This document shows, piece by piece, positions 24,897 through 34,315 of a DNA stretch of 48,111 bases; the first letter of the stretch is position 1, and each line of letters begins with the position of its first letter. The translations under genes were made by a program, and so were the position numbers. The stretch comes from Ruthenibacterium sp. (lineage in GTDB: Bacteria; Bacillota; Clostridia; Oscillospirales; Ruminococcaceae). The stretch lies in NCBI GenBank assembly GCA_020025235.1, contig JAHHSL010000010.1:1-48111 (forward strand), given 5' to 3'. The notes under the pieces were generated by a model. It did not search any database. It was not told where the DNA came from and saw only the letters and a list, made by a program, of their open reading frames with translations.

Positions 24897-25947
24897 AATC
24901 ACAGCCGCCGTGCTGCTTGTGCTGTCCCTGTGCGCATGCGGGTACAGCAAGCGGCTTGGGGAGCGTGCGATCGTAAAAATGATTTATCTGGATGAAACGC
25001 GGGCGGGGGTGCAGGCGGGGCTTGTGGTGTTCACCTGTGAGCCGAATGCCGATACCTCCGCCGTGCAGGAGACGGCAAAGCTGTATACCGCAGTTGGACG
25101 AAATGTGGAAGAAGCCCTTTCCAATGCGGAGCGCCAGCAGAACAAAAAGGCGTTTTATGCGCAGAATGAGCTGCTGCTTTTAGGGCCGGGGACGCTGCGC
25201 GGCATTTCGCCGTACCTGCGTTTTTTCACAGAAGAGAACGCGGCGCGCCCGAACCTGTCGGTTTTCCTGACGCCGTATGGGATCGGGGAGCTTGAGGAAT
25301 GCAGCGAAACGCTTTCCAAAATCGTATACGAAGCCGAGCGCATGGCGGCAGACCCGCGCGGGCAGGGCAGCACGGGGCGCATTTTTGAACTGGATACCAC
25401 CGGCAGCGCCGGAGTCAGCGGCGCACTGCCGGTGTACACCTTTTCCAAAGATGAATCGGATTATTTCGGGGTGAAGCGTCTGATGCTTTTTCACCGCGGC
25501 ATACCGGTGGGCGAACTGGAAAAAGAACAGATGCAGCTTTATCTGCTGCTGAGCGGGAAATCCGACCGATTGGAAATCAATACGGAAATCGAAGGACGTC
25601 CGGTCTCGTTCGGCACGCAAAGGCTGCATCTTTCCCACACGGCAAAAACCGTCGCTGGTGTTCCGCAGCTGGAAGTGAACGTCACGGGAAAGCTGGACAG
25701 CACCATGATAGACGGAAAACCGGTCGGCAAGGAACATGCACGGTCGGCTTCGGCACAGATCAACCGGCATCTCGGGGAAACGGCACAGCGGCTGAACGAC
25801 AGCGCATTTTCGCACGGAAACGATCTTTTCGGCAGCCGGCGCTGGATGCGGCTGTACGACCGGGCGCGCTGCGACGAGCTTGAAGCGCAGGGGGCATTTT
25901 ACGAAAAGGCAAAGGTCACCTTCCGGTTTTCACTCCTGCCCGCATAA
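24877..25947 (+). CDS. Ger(x)C family germination lipoprotein
   Basis: 356 residues. The lipoprotein signal has Cys21 (LSLCAC). Ger(x)C features include the early GERAIVKMIYLD strand, NELLLLGPGTLRGISPYLRFF and the C-terminal RWMRLYDRARCDELEAQGAFYEKAKV region. The ATG at 24877 follows GGAGG. The protein would be the lipid-anchored C subunit of the germinant receptor. A terminator at 25953-25984 closes the operon. Confidence 0.94.
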   Translation: MGKKKLKITAAVLLVLSLCACGYSKRLGERAIVKMIYLDETRAGVQAGLVVFTCEPNADTSAVQETAKLYTAVGRNVEEALSNAERQQNKKAFYAQNELLLLGPGTLRGISPYLRFFTEENAARPNLSVFLTPYGIGELEECSETLSKIVYEAERMAADPRGQGSTGRIFELDTTGSAGVSGALPVYTFSKDESDYFGVKRLMLFHRGIPVGELEKEQMQLYLLLSGKSDRLEINTEIEGRPVSFGTQRLHLSHTAKTVAGVPQLEVNVTGKLDSTMIDGKPVGKEHARSASAQINRHLGETAQRLNDSAFSHGNDLFGSRRWMRLYDRARCDELEAQGAFYEKAKVTFRFSLLPA

Positions 25948-25952
25948 AAAAG

Positions 25953-25990
25953 ACGCCCGCTTCGGAATGTTCCGAAACGGGCGTTTTAAA
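25953..25990. terminator. Bidirectional terminator between gerC and the FAD oxidoreductase gene
   Basis: A 14-bp stem (25953-25966 with 25971-25984, one mismatch) with a 4-base loop is flanked by an A run on the left and TTTT on the right, so it serves both convergent genes. Confidence 0.85.
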
Positions 25991-26008
25991 CGGTAAAGAA
26001 AATAAAAA

Positions 26009-27382
26009 TCAGCCGCGCAGGATCTTATCTGCCACATACAGACCGTGTGCGGCAGCCTGACTGAGCGAGCGTGTAAAGCCGGTGCCGTCACCGACCGCAT
26101 AAATCTTTTCGCAGCCGTCCAGCTCAAAATCCGTGCAGTCGGGGCGCGCAGAATAATACTTGCATTCCACGCCGTACAGCAGGGTGTCGTAATTCATTGT
26201 GCCGGGTGCGATCTTATCAAGCGCCTGCAGGGTTTCCACAATGTTGTCCAGCTGGCGCTTGGGCAGGCAGAGGCTCAGATCGCCCGCAACTGCGTTCAGC
26301 GTCGGGCGGACGGTGCTCTGTGCAAGGCGCTTTTCGTCGGTGCGCCGTCCGGCCATAAGGTCGCCCAGACGCTGCACCAGAACGCTGCCGCCGCTGATGA
26401 GATTTGCAAGGCCGGCTACGCTGCGCGCGTATTCGATCGGCTCTTTGAACGGTTCGGTAAAGCGGATCGTGGAAAGCAGAGCAAAGTTGGAATTCTGGCT
26501 CTTCTTTTTCTCATCGACATAGGCGTGGCCGTTGACGGTGAGGATGCCGGAAGTGTTTTCCATAACCACCTGTCCGCGCTCGTTAAAGCAGAACATGCGG
26601 GTCACATCGCCGTACTGCTTGGAACGGTACCAGATTTTCGGCTCGTAGATCTTGTGGGAAAAATCATCCCATACCATGCTGGGCAGCTCCACGCGCACGC
26701 CGATATCCACCTGATTGTTTTTCAGCGGGATATTGTTTTTGGTGCACCACTGTGCAAACAGGCGGCTGCCGACACGTCCGACGGCAAAAATGATGTGATC
26801 GGCTGTCACTTCGCCGGATTCGCGCCGCCCTTCAAAATATACGGTGTGGGTGGCTTTGTCAACGTCGGTGACATTTGTATCCGTAAGGATCGTCACACGC
26901 TCTTTCAGAAAAGCGGCCATTTTGCGCATGGTTTCAAAGTTTGCATCTGTGCCAAGATGCTTGAGCTGTGCCTGCGCCATGTGAAGGTCGTATTCCAGAC
27001 ACTTTTTCTTCAGTTCATTGTTCGGCATAAAGCGCTCTGCCGGTGCGCCGAAGTGCTGCAGGATGCCGTCGGCCTGTTCGATGTAATCCAGAACGGTTTC
27101 CGGTTTCAGGAAATCGGGCAGCCAGCCGCCGTATTCCGTGGAAATGACATATTTGCCGTCCGAAAAAGCGCCTGCGCCGGCAAGGCCTTCCATGATCGCG
27201 CAAGACGGACATTTGACGCAGGTAGAGGCGTGCCCTGTAACAATGGGGCATGCACGTTTTTCGATATCGTGTCCCTTTTCAAACAGAATGACCTTCATTT
27301 CGGGCGATTTGGTGATAAGCTCATAGGCGCTCATCAGCCCGCCGATGCCTCCGCCGATGATGGCTGCGTCGTAATGTTTCAT
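26009..27382 (-). CDS. FAD-dependent oxidoreductase
   Basis: 457 residues. The N-terminal dinucleotide-binding motif is AIIGGGIGGLMSAYEL (residues 7-22), followed by an acidic strand end LFEKG. A Cys cluster, ACPIVTGHASTCVKCPSC (about 44-61), recalls the uncharacterised FAD proteins with a CxxCxxC element. A C-terminal FAD contact is IYAVGDGTGFTRSLSQAAAHG. Substrate unknown. The start is at 27382, overlapping the glycosyltransferase stop by ATGA, so the pair is co-translated. It ends at the shared terminator. Confidence 0.88.
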   Translation of the reverse strand: MKHYDAAIIGGGIGGLMSAYELITKSPEMKVILFEKGHDIEKRACPIVTGHASTCVKCPSCAIMEGLAGAGAFSDGKYVISTEYGGWLPDFLKPETVLDYIEQADGILQHFGAPAERFMPNNELKKKCLEYDLHMAQAQLKHLGTDANFETMRKMAAFLKERVTILTDTNVTDVDKATHTVYFEGRRESGEVTADHIIFAVGRVGSRLFAQWCTKNNIPLKNNQVDIGVRVELPSMVWDDFSHKIYEPKIWYRSKQYGDVTRMFCFNERGQVVMENTSGILTVNGHAYVDEKKKSQNSNFALLSTIRFTEPFKEPIEYARSVAGLANLISGGSVLVQRLGDLMAGRRTDEKRLAQSTVRPTLNAVAGDLSLCLPKRQLDNIVETLQALDKIAPGTMNYDTLLYGVECKYYSARPDCTDFELDGCEKIYAVGDGTGFTRSLSQAAAHGLYVADKILRG

Positions 27383-28599
27383 GGTTCTTCGGCTCCTTTG
27401 TTCTTTGCTTTGGCTTTCAGCCGCAGTTTCATATCACAGCGTGCAATCGCACGCTCATAGACGTTGAGCACGGCCTTGATAAATTCTTTTTCCCCGTACC
27501 GCTCGGTAAAGGCGGTGACACGGGCGCGCCGTTCAGCGCGCTGTTCGGGGGTCATGGCTGCTTCTTCGCGCAGCAGTGCCGCCATTTCCTGCGAAGTGGT
27601 GAATGTGCTGCCGTTTTCGCCCTGCGAAATCTGGTTCTGATTGTAGATATCCAGGCGCTGTACTACATACAGCCCGCTGGCCATGGCTTCCAGCATGGAA
27701 ATCGAGTTCATCTCCGAAAGAGATGCGGTTGCAAAAAGATCGCATGCATGATAATACGGGGGAAGGGCTGCGTGTTCCACACGGCCCAGCAGCTTGATCT
27801 GCGTTTGTACACCAAGCGAGCGGATCTGCCGTGTCAGGTTATTCATTTCCGGCCCGTCACCGATGATAAAGAGCTTGTAGCCCGGCTCGTCCTTGAAGTG
27901 CTCTGAAAAATAATCGATCAGCACGTCGATGCTTTTTTCTTTTCCAAGGCGTCCGACAAAGCAAATGGAAGTGTCGCCGTCCTGAATGCCCAGCTTTGCG
28001 CGCACTTCGGCAATATCCTCTGCGCGCACATTCTGCGGCTTGAAATCAGAAAGATCGACTGTGTTCGGAATGATGTTGATATGGCGTTCCACGCCGCAGC
28101 GGCGCAGGAATTCCACAACCTTCAGGGAAGGGCCGATGATTTCGGTTGCACGGTTTGCAACCTTGCGGAAATACAGGTGCGCTGCCGGTTTTACCATGTT
28201 TTCAAAGCGTTCGGGCGCAACATAGAACATGTAATCATCATACATGGTATGCAAGGTGTACACGATCGGCTTTTTTAATTTGCGCGCGGCAAACAGGCCG
28301 AAAATGCCCATGCTGAATTCGGTGTGAACATGGATCAGGTCAGGGTTGAAATCCTTGATGATGCGCAGGCGCTGGATGTTTACCGGGTTGGATACGCCGT
28401 ATCCGTAAATGCGCTTGAGGGGAATGGCGGGACAGTACAGAACACCGTCTTTTACATAATGGCAGACGGCCTTGGGGCTGGTGGTGACGATCAGCACCTC
28501 GTGTCCTTCCTGCTCAAGACATTCCTTCAGCGTTTTAATATGGGTAACGACCCCGCTGATAAAGGGAAAATAGGTTTCGGTAAATATGGCGATTTTCAA
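27379..28599 (-). CDS. Glycosyltransferase family 4, probable glycolipid synthase
   Basis: 406 residues with a GT-B fold. The N-terminal acceptor domain has IFTETYFPFISGVVTHIKTL, as in diacylglycerol glucosyltransferases of Firmicutes. The donor-binding motifs are FVGRLGKEKSIDVLI and SLSEMNSISMLEAMASG (E-x7-E). The likely product is a sugar added to diacylglycerol or a similar membrane lipid. The start was set at TTG 28599, about 8 bases after GAAGGAG; an upstream GTG is too close to the site. It overlaps the FAD gene downstream. Confidence 0.9.
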   Translation of the reverse strand: MKIAIFTETYFPFISGVVTHIKTLKECLEQEGHEVLIVTTSPKAVCHYVKDGVLYCPAIPLKRIYGYGVSNPVNIQRLRIIKDFNPDLIHVHTEFSMGIFGLFAARKLKKPIVYTLHTMYDDYMFYVAPERFENMVKPAAHLYFRKVANRATEIIGPSLKVVEFLRRCGVERHINIIPNTVDLSDFKPQNVRAEDIAEVRAKLGIQDGDTSICFVGRLGKEKSIDVLIDYFSEHFKDEPGYKLFIIGDGPEMNNLTRQIRSLGVQTQIKLLGRVEHAALPPYYHACDLFATASLSEMNSISMLEAMASGLYVVQRLDIYNQNQISQGENGSTFTTSQEMAALLREEAAMTPEQRAERRARVTAFTERYGEKEFIKAVLNVYERAIARCDMKLRLKAKAKNKGAEEP

Positions 28600-28808
28600 A
28601 ATAAACACTCCTTCTGCGCGCAATTCCGATACATATCACATTATATCGTTAAACGCAGGAAAAGCAAAGCAATTTTGAAAAATAGAATAAATTCTGAAAC
28701 CTGCATGAGAAAAAACGGAAAACTGCATCAGGACACGGCGGAAATGCAAATAAAAGGCAGAAACAAAAAAGAGATTTGCAGGAAGTTCAAAAATCGGATA
28801 AAACAAAA

Positions 28809-28837
28809 TTGATATCTTGACGGCAATCATATATAAT
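28809..28837 (+). promoter_or_regulatory. Sigma-A promoter of the hprK-dnaE operon
   Basis: TTGATA (28809-28814), 17 bases, TATAAT (28832-28837), 46 bases before the hprK start codon. Confidence 0.78.
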
Positions 28838-28883
28838 AGAATTACCAATATATCTTCACAGGATGAAGAAGGAGGATGTTTTT

Positions 28884-29822
28884 ATGCCGCAGTTCAGTGT
28901 GTCTTTGGATAAGGTTGTAAAACAGCTGCATTTGGAAGTTGTGTATACCCCGATGGAGCTTAAGAATATTTCGATTTTCACGGCGGAGGTGAACCGTCCC
29001 GGTCTGCTTCTGACCGGATATGACGAATATTTTGATCCGACCCGCATCCAGATTTTCGGCAATGCAGAGGTCGGTTATCTGCAGACGCTGCCTGAAAACG
29101 AACGCCGCAGCCATGTGCATTCGCTTTTCGCCGCACAGCCGCCTGCCCTGATCATCACGCGCAATCTGGAAGTGTTCGATGAAATTCTGGAATTTGCCTC
29201 GGAATACAAAGTCCCGGTCCTGCGTTCGGCAGAAAATACGTCCAGCCTGATGAGCGCGCTGATTTCCAACCTCAGCGTCGAGGTCGCACCGCGCATCACG
29301 CGCCACGGCGTTTTTGTTGAAATCTACGGCGAGGGGATCCTGATCCTTGGCGAAAGCGGCGTGGGCAAAAGCGAGACGGCGATCGAACTTGTCAAGCGCG
29401 GCCATCGCCTGATTGCAGACGACGCGGTGGAGCTGCGCCGTGTTTCGGACCGCACCGTTGTCGGCACAGCGCCGGAAAACATCCGTCACTTCATCGAGCT
29501 GCGCGGCGTCGGCATCATCAATGTGGCGCGCGTGTTCGGTTCCGGTGCTGTTAAAATGCAGGAAAAGGTCGATCTTGTCGTCGAGCTGGAACCGTGGGAC
29601 AGAAGCAAGAATTACAGCCGCACCGGCCTTGAGACGGACATGACGGATATCATGGGCATTCAGATCCCGTGCACCGTTATTCCGGTTATGCCCGGACGAA
29701 ACCTTGCCGTTATACTTGAAGCTGCGGCAATCAACAACCGCCAGAAGAAAATGGGCTACAATGCCGCGCGCGAACTGTTGGCGCGCCTTGGGCTGGATGA
29801 AAATACACCGGGCGTTGAATAA
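28884..29822 (+). CDS. hprK: HPr kinase/phosphorylase
   Basis: 312 residues, standard for HprK. Walker A is GESGVGKS (156-163). The family signature IELRGVGIINVARVFG follows the catalytic His region. It phosphorylates or dephosphorylates Ser46 of HPr in response to fructose bisphosphate and phosphate, controlling carbon catabolite repression. The start was set at ATG 28884, 8 bases after AAGGAGG; an earlier ATG has no site. It leads an operon with a PHP phosphatase, glucokinase, murB, rapZ, whiA and dnaE. Confidence 0.98.
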   Translation: MPQFSVSLDKVVKQLHLEVVYTPMELKNISIFTAEVNRPGLLLTGYDEYFDPTRIQIFGNAEVGYLQTLPENERRSHVHSLFAAQPPALIITRNLEVFDEILEFASEYKVPVLRSAENTSSLMSALISNLSVEVAPRITRHGVFVEIYGEGILILGESGVGKSETAIELVKRGHRLIADDAVELRRVSDRTVVGTAPENIRHFIELRGVGIINVARVFGSGAVKMQEKVDLVVELEPWDRSKNYSRTGLETDMTDIMGIQIPCTVIPVMPGRNLAVILEAAAINNRQKKMGYNAARELLARLGLDENTPGVE

Positions 29823-29835
29823 AGGATAAAGAAAA

Positions 29836-30591
29836 ATGGAACTGATAGCAGATCTGCATATGCATACGATCGTTTCACACCATGCGTTCAATACGATCAC
29901 CGAAATGGCACAGCGGGCAAACAGCCTGGGGCTTTACGCGATCGCGGTGACAGAGCACGGCCCCGCGCTGCCGGATTCACCGCATCCGTGGTATTTCTAC
30001 GGGCTGTCAACATTGCCGGACCGCATTGAGGACGTGTGGCTTTTAAAGGGCGTTGAAGCCAATGTGTGCACCCCCGAGGGCACGCTTGATTTCACGGCAG
30101 AGGATTTTGAACGCAATAAGCTGGACTGGGTGATCGCGTCGATCCACAGCGATATCCTTCCGGGGCCGATGACACAGGATGCGGCAACGCAGCTGTGGCT
30201 CAATGTGGCAAAAAATCCGTATGTGGACTGCATCGGCCATTCGGAAAGCGAAGCATTCCGCTATGATTACGATGCCGTGACAAAGGAATTTGCAAAGCGG
30301 CATAAAATTGTGGAGATCAACGCAAACTCGGCGGTGGTGCGTCCGGGCAATGAAAAGAATATGCGGGAGCTTGCGCTGGCATGCAAACGGAACGGAACAA
30401 AAATTGCGGTAAATTCCGACGCACATTCCATATACCGGCTGGCACAGTTTGATACGGTGCTGCCGATGCTGCAGGAAATCGGTTTCCCGAAGGAACTGAT
30501 CGTGAATGCAGAAAAAGAAAATCTGATTGCTGCGCTGAAAGAACACGGAAAGCAGAAAGCACATAAAATGGAAGGAAGTACAGGACAATGA
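29836..30591 (+). CDS. PHP domain phosphatase, YcdX-like
   Basis: 251 residues covering a full PHP metal-dependent phosphoesterase. Metal-binding blocks are DLHMHTIVSHHAFNTI (6-21), VTEHGPALPDSPHPWYF, the Glu in LLKGVEANV, IASIHSD, IGHSE and NSDAHS. These predict a trinuclear metal site as in YcdX. The physiological phosphoester is unknown. Its stop overlaps the ROK kinase start by ATGA. Confidence 0.9.
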   Translation: MELIADLHMHTIVSHHAFNTITEMAQRANSLGLYAIAVTEHGPALPDSPHPWYFYGLSTLPDRIEDVWLLKGVEANVCTPEGTLDFTAEDFERNKLDWVIASIHSDILPGPMTQDAATQLWLNVAKNPYVDCIGHSESEAFRYDYDAVTKEFAKRHKIVEINANSAVVRPGNEKNMRELALACKRNGTKIAVNSDAHSIYRLAQFDTVLPMLQEIGFPKELIVNAEKENLIAALKEHGKQKAHKMEGSTGQ

Positions 30592-31556
30592 AAATATATC
30601 GAATCGGTGTCGATTTGGGCGGCACCAATATCAAAGCGGGTCTGGTGGACGAAAATCACAAAATCGTAAGAAGCCTTTCGCGGAAAACCAATCTGCCCAG
30701 ACCGGAGCACGAGATCGAATCGGAAATCGCATCCCTGTGCCGCCAGCTGGCAAAAGAGGAAGGCATCAGCCTGGATACGCAGGTGGCGTCGGTCGGCATC
30801 GGCACGCCCGGCAGCGTGGACCCCAAAAACGGCATCGTGGCATTCAATGCAAACTTCGGCTACCGCAACTGGCATCTTGCACAGGAAGTGCAGAAGCTTC
30901 TGCCGTGCCGCGTTTCTATTGAAAACGATGCGAATGCAGCAGCATACGGTGAATACATTGCCGGCGCGGCACGCGGCGCAAGCTGTGCGATCGCGGTAAC
31001 GCTCGGCACGGGCATCGGCGGCGGCATCATCATTGACGGAAAAATCTTTTCGGGCTTCAACTCGGCCGGTGCGGAAATCGGCCATACGGTCATTGTAAAA
31101 GACGGTCGTCCGTGCATGTGCGGGCGCCGCGGATGCTGGGAAAAATACGCATCGGCGCGTGCGCTGACAGAGGATACGCGCGCAGCTATGGAAGACCACC
31201 GCGACAATATGATGTGGGGTCTTGTCAACGGCGACCTTTCGCGCGTGAACGCAAAGACAGCATTTGACGGCATGCGTGCAGGCGATCCGCTCGCGACGGA
31301 GCTGGTGCAGAATTTTGCGGAATATATTGCATGCGGTCTGACCAATCTCATCAACATCTTCCAGCCGGAAATCATCTGCATCGGCGGCGGCGTCTCCCGC
31401 GAAGCACAGACGCTTTTGGACCCGATCCAGAAGGTGATCGACAAGGAGGATTATGCGCGCGTGGGCGGCATGAAGCGTACATCGATCGTGACGGCACAGC
31501 TGTTCAATGACGCCGGCATCATCGGCGCGGCGTTCCTTGCGGAACAGTACGAATGA
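30588..31556 (+). CDS. ROK family glucokinase
   Basis: 322 residues. The ATP-binding phosphate-1 motif is GVDLGGTNIKAGLVDE (8-23), and the sugar-binding segment is ENDANAAAYGEY with the catalytic Asp. The ROK zinc signature CMCGRRGCWEKYAS has three Cys. It is most likely a glucokinase making glucose 6-phosphate, given pfkA and hprK nearby; other hexoses are possible. It is coupled upstream by ATGA; murB starts 18 bases downstream. Confidence 0.92.
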   Translation: MKIYRIGVDLGGTNIKAGLVDENHKIVRSLSRKTNLPRPEHEIESEIASLCRQLAKEEGISLDTQVASVGIGTPGSVDPKNGIVAFNANFGYRNWHLAQEVQKLLPCRVSIENDANAAAYGEYIAGAARGASCAIAVTLGTGIGGGIIIDGKIFSGFNSAGAEIGHTVIVKDGRPCMCGRRGCWEKYASARALTEDTRAAMEDHRDNMMWGLVNGDLSRVNAKTAFDGMRAGDPLATELVQNFAEYIACGLTNLINIFQPEIICIGGGVSREAQTLLDPIQKVIDKEDYARVGGMKRTSIVTAQLFNDAGIIGAAFLAEQYE

Positions 31557-31574
31557 TTTTGAGGGAGAGATTCA

Positions 31575-32480
31575 ATGGAGCACTTGAGCGAAATTGCTGC
31601 AAAGCTGAGACAGGCGGGTATTCCTATGGTGTGCAGGGAAAAGCTTTCTGCACATACCAGCTTTCAGGTCGGCGGCCCGGCCGCGATGTTCTGCGAGCCG
31701 CAGAATAAAAAACAGCTCGCGGCGGTTCTGCAGCTGTGCCGCGAAATGAATATCCGGCATTATCTGCTGGGCAAGGGCACCAATATTCTGTTTGCAGATG
31801 AGGGCTTTGACGGCGTTGTGATCCATATCGGTGCGGTGTTCGGACACATTGAATGTCACAACCGCATGATTACGGCCCAAGCAGGTGCTCCGCTTGCAAA
31901 GGTCTGCATCGCTGCGGTGAACGAAGGCCTTTCGGGTCTGGAATTTGCATACGGCATCCCGGGTTGCGTGGGCGGTGCTGTTTATATGAATGCAGGTGCA
32001 TACGGCGGGGAAATCAAGGATGTGCTTTCGTCCGTCACGTTTCTGGACGAAAACGGCGTCGAGCGCACGCTTTCGGCCGATCAGCTGGAGCTTGGGTACC
32101 GCACATCGGCGTTTGAACACAACGATTGGTGCATCCTTGCGGCAACCTTCCACCTGAAAGAAGAGGATAACGGGCTGATCCGTGAAAGGATGTCGGATTA
32201 TGCGCACCGCCGCATTGAAAAGCAGCCGCTGGATATGCCGAGCGCGGGCAGCACCTTCAAGCGTCCGCAGGGGGCATATGCCGGTGCGCTGATCGATCAG
32301 TGCGGGCTGCGCGGCTACCGTATCGGCGGCGCACAGGTCAGCGAAAAGCACTGCGGGTTTATTGTCAATGCCGGCGGTGCAACCTGTGCGGATATCTTGT
32401 GCCTTGCCGATACCGTATGTGAGATCGTATCCGAAACAACCGGATTCCAACTGGAAAAAGAAGTAAGAGTGGTTCGGTAA
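31575..32480 (+). CDS. murB: UDP-N-acetylmuramate dehydrogenase MurB
   Basis: 301 residues. FAD-binding PCMH-type domain with HTSFQVGGPAAMFCEP, YLLGKGTNILFAD and the YGIPGCVGGAVYMNAGAYGGE block. The MurB C-terminal domain has the proton-donor Ser in SAGSTFKRP and GAQVSEKHCGFIVN. It reduces UDP-GlcNAc-enolpyruvate to UDP-MurNAc with NADPH for wall precursor synthesis. A GAGGGAGA site precedes the ATG. Confidence 0.98.
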   Translation: MEHLSEIAAKLRQAGIPMVCREKLSAHTSFQVGGPAAMFCEPQNKKQLAAVLQLCREMNIRHYLLGKGTNILFADEGFDGVVIHIGAVFGHIECHNRMITAQAGAPLAKVCIAAVNEGLSGLEFAYGIPGCVGGAVYMNAGAYGGEIKDVLSSVTFLDENGVERTLSADQLELGYRTSAFEHNDWCILAATFHLKEEDNGLIRERMSDYAHRRIEKQPLDMPSAGSTFKRPQGAYAGALIDQCGLRGYRIGGAQVSEKHCGFIVNAGGATCADILCLADTVCEIVSETTGFQLEKEVRVVR

Positions 32481-32497
32481 ACAGGGAAAGGAATACA

Positions 32498-33364
32498 ATG
32501 GATCTACTGATCGTATCCGGTCTTTCCGGCGCGGGCAAATCGCTTGCGATCCACGCGCTGGAGGATATCGGATTTTTCTGTATGGATAATATTCCGGCAA
32601 ATCTTCTGGCAAAAATCATGGAACTTGCCCGCCAAAGTGAAAATCCGCTTGAAAAAATGGCGGTGGTCCTGGACGTCCGCGGCGGAAGATCGAAACAGGA
32701 AATTGAACAGGCGCTGTGTCAGCTGAAAGAAGATCATGTGAACTACAAGGTGCTTTTTTTAAGCGCGAACAACGCAGTGCTGGAACGGCGGTATAAAGAG
32801 ACGCGCCGCCGTCATCCCCTCAGCATTGCGTCCAATGCGGCAACAGATGACGCCATTCGGCGGGAACGGGAGATCCTCGGGCCGCTATACGAAAGCGCGG
32901 ATTATAAAATCGACACTTCGCTGCTTTCCACAGCACAGCTGAAGGACCGCGTGGTGTCGCTGTTTGTATCGAAGCAGTCCGACGCCATGGCGGTTACGAT
33001 CATGTCGTTCGGCTTCAAATACGGCCAGCCCAAAGAAGCGGATATCCTGTTTGACGTGCGCTGTCTGCCGAACCCGTATTATATCCCGGAACTCAAGCAT
33101 AAAACCGGATTGGACAGCACGGTTGCGGACTATGTGATGCAGTTTGAAGAATCGCAGGGATTATTTGAACGCATCCGGGAACTGATCCGTTACAGCCTGC
33201 CCCTTTATGTCAAAGAGGGCAAAAGCCAGATCACCATTGCCGTGGGCTGCACGGGCGGCAAGCACCGTTCGATCACCTTTGCGCAGAAGCTGGCGGAATT
33301 TACAAGACAGGCGGGGTATCGCACCACGGTGGTTCACCGGGATGTGCAGCGCACTTATATCTGA
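32498..33364 (+). CDS. rapZ: RNase adapter / nucleotide-binding protein RapZ (YvcJ)
   Basis: 288 residues. Walker A is GLSGAGKS (8-15). The C-terminal domain has GCTGGKHRSITFAQKLAE and the preceding SFGFKYG stretch. In Enterobacteria RapZ ties GlcN6P sensing to RNase E; in Firmicutes YvcJ is a GTP/ATP-binding protein in the yvcJKL locus. It lies between murB and whiA; the common middle gene yvcK is not here. Confidence 0.97.
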   Translation: MDLLIVSGLSGAGKSLAIHALEDIGFFCMDNIPANLLAKIMELARQSENPLEKMAVVLDVRGGRSKQEIEQALCQLKEDHVNYKVLFLSANNAVLERRYKETRRRHPLSIASNAATDDAIRREREILGPLYESADYKIDTSLLSTAQLKDRVVSLFVSKQSDAMAVTIMSFGFKYGQPKEADILFDVRCLPNPYYIPELKHKTGLDSTVADYVMQFEESQGLFERIRELIRYSLPLYVKEGKSQITIAVGCTGGKHRSITFAQKLAEFTRQAGYRTTVVHRDVQRTYI

Positions 33365-33394
33365 TAGCCGGGATCACGGCAAGGAGGATCGACC

Positions 33395-34315
33395 TTGAGT
33401 TTTTCTCAAGATGTAAAGAAAGAAATCATTGCACACGAAGCAAACCGCGATTGCTGCGCTGCCGCGGCGGCGTACGGCCTTGCGTGCTTTGGAAAATATT
33501 TTGATGCGCGCGGCGTGGTGCTTCATACCGAACAGATCGCCATAGCGCAGTATGCAAAAAGCGTGTTCCGCCGTGCCGGGATCGAAGGCAAGATCTATGT
33601 CAAGGGCACAGAGGAAAACCATGTGTATGAATTTGCTGTAAAAGAAGAAGCGGAAATCAAACGCATGCTCGAGCTTTTCGGCCATACGGGCGAAGAGCCG
33701 AATCTTCGCATCAACAGCAGACTGTTTGGCTGCGAACACTGCGTAAGCGCCTTTACGGCGTCGGCGTTTCTGTGCTGCGGCACCATTACCAATCCGGAAC
33801 GGGAATACAACCTTGAATTTCTGTCCCCGCGCTATAATCTGATCCTTGATTTTGAAGCGCTGCTGATGGGGCACGGCTTTATGCCCAAGCACGTTCGCCG
33901 GAAAGGCTCGAATGTGCTGTATCTGAAAGCGAGCGAGCAGATCGAGGACATGCTCACCTTTATGGGGGCATCCGGTGCGGCACTGGAAATCATGAACCTG
34001 AAAGTGTACAAGGACTTCCGCAACAAAGCAAACCGCATTACGAACTGCGAGACAGCCAACATTGATAAGACCGTCGAAGCAAGCGGGCAGACGCTGCAGG
34101 CGATCGCGTATCTGAAAGAGCAGAACGCACTGGAAGCACTTTCACCGCAGCTGCGTGAAGCGGCAAAGCTGCGGGAGGAAAATCCGGCGCTTTCGCTCAA
34201 GGAACTGGCGGAACTGTTTGAACCGCCGCTGAGCAAATCGGGGCTTTCCCACAGAATGAAAAAGCTGGAACAAACGGCAAAGAGCCTTAAGGAAAGGATA
34301 AAAAATGGCGGATAA
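33395..34315 (+). CDS. whiA: DNA-binding protein WhiA
   Basis: 306 residues. The LAGLIDADG-like domain covers about residues 1-190. A C-terminal helix-turn-helix follows, with ALSLKELAELFEPPLSKSGLSHRMKKLE. The start is TTG at 33395, 7 bases after AAGGAGG. In Gram-positive bacteria WhiA affects cell division and chromosome segregation (and sporulation in Streptomyces). Its last 11 bases overlap dnaE. Confidence 0.97.
   Translation: MSFSQDVKKEIIAHEANRDCCAAAAAYGLACFGKYFDARGVVLHTEQIAIAQYAKSVFRRAGIEGKIYVKGTEENHVYEFAVKEEAEIKRMLELFGHTGEEPNLRINSRLFGCEHCVSAFTASAFLCCGTITNPEREYNLEFLSPRYNLILDFEALLMGHGFMPKHVRRKGSNVLYLKASEQIEDMLTFMGASGAALEIMNLKVYKDFRNKANRITNCETANIDKTVEASGQTLQAIAYLKEQNALEALSPQLREAAKLREENPALSLKELAELFEPPLSKSGLSHRMKKLEQTAKSLKERIKNGG

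Noticed and set aside
28817..28837. TTGACG as the -35 of the hprK promoter
   Set aside because: It lies only 9 bases from TATAAT. TTGATA at 28809 gives a proper 17-base spacing.
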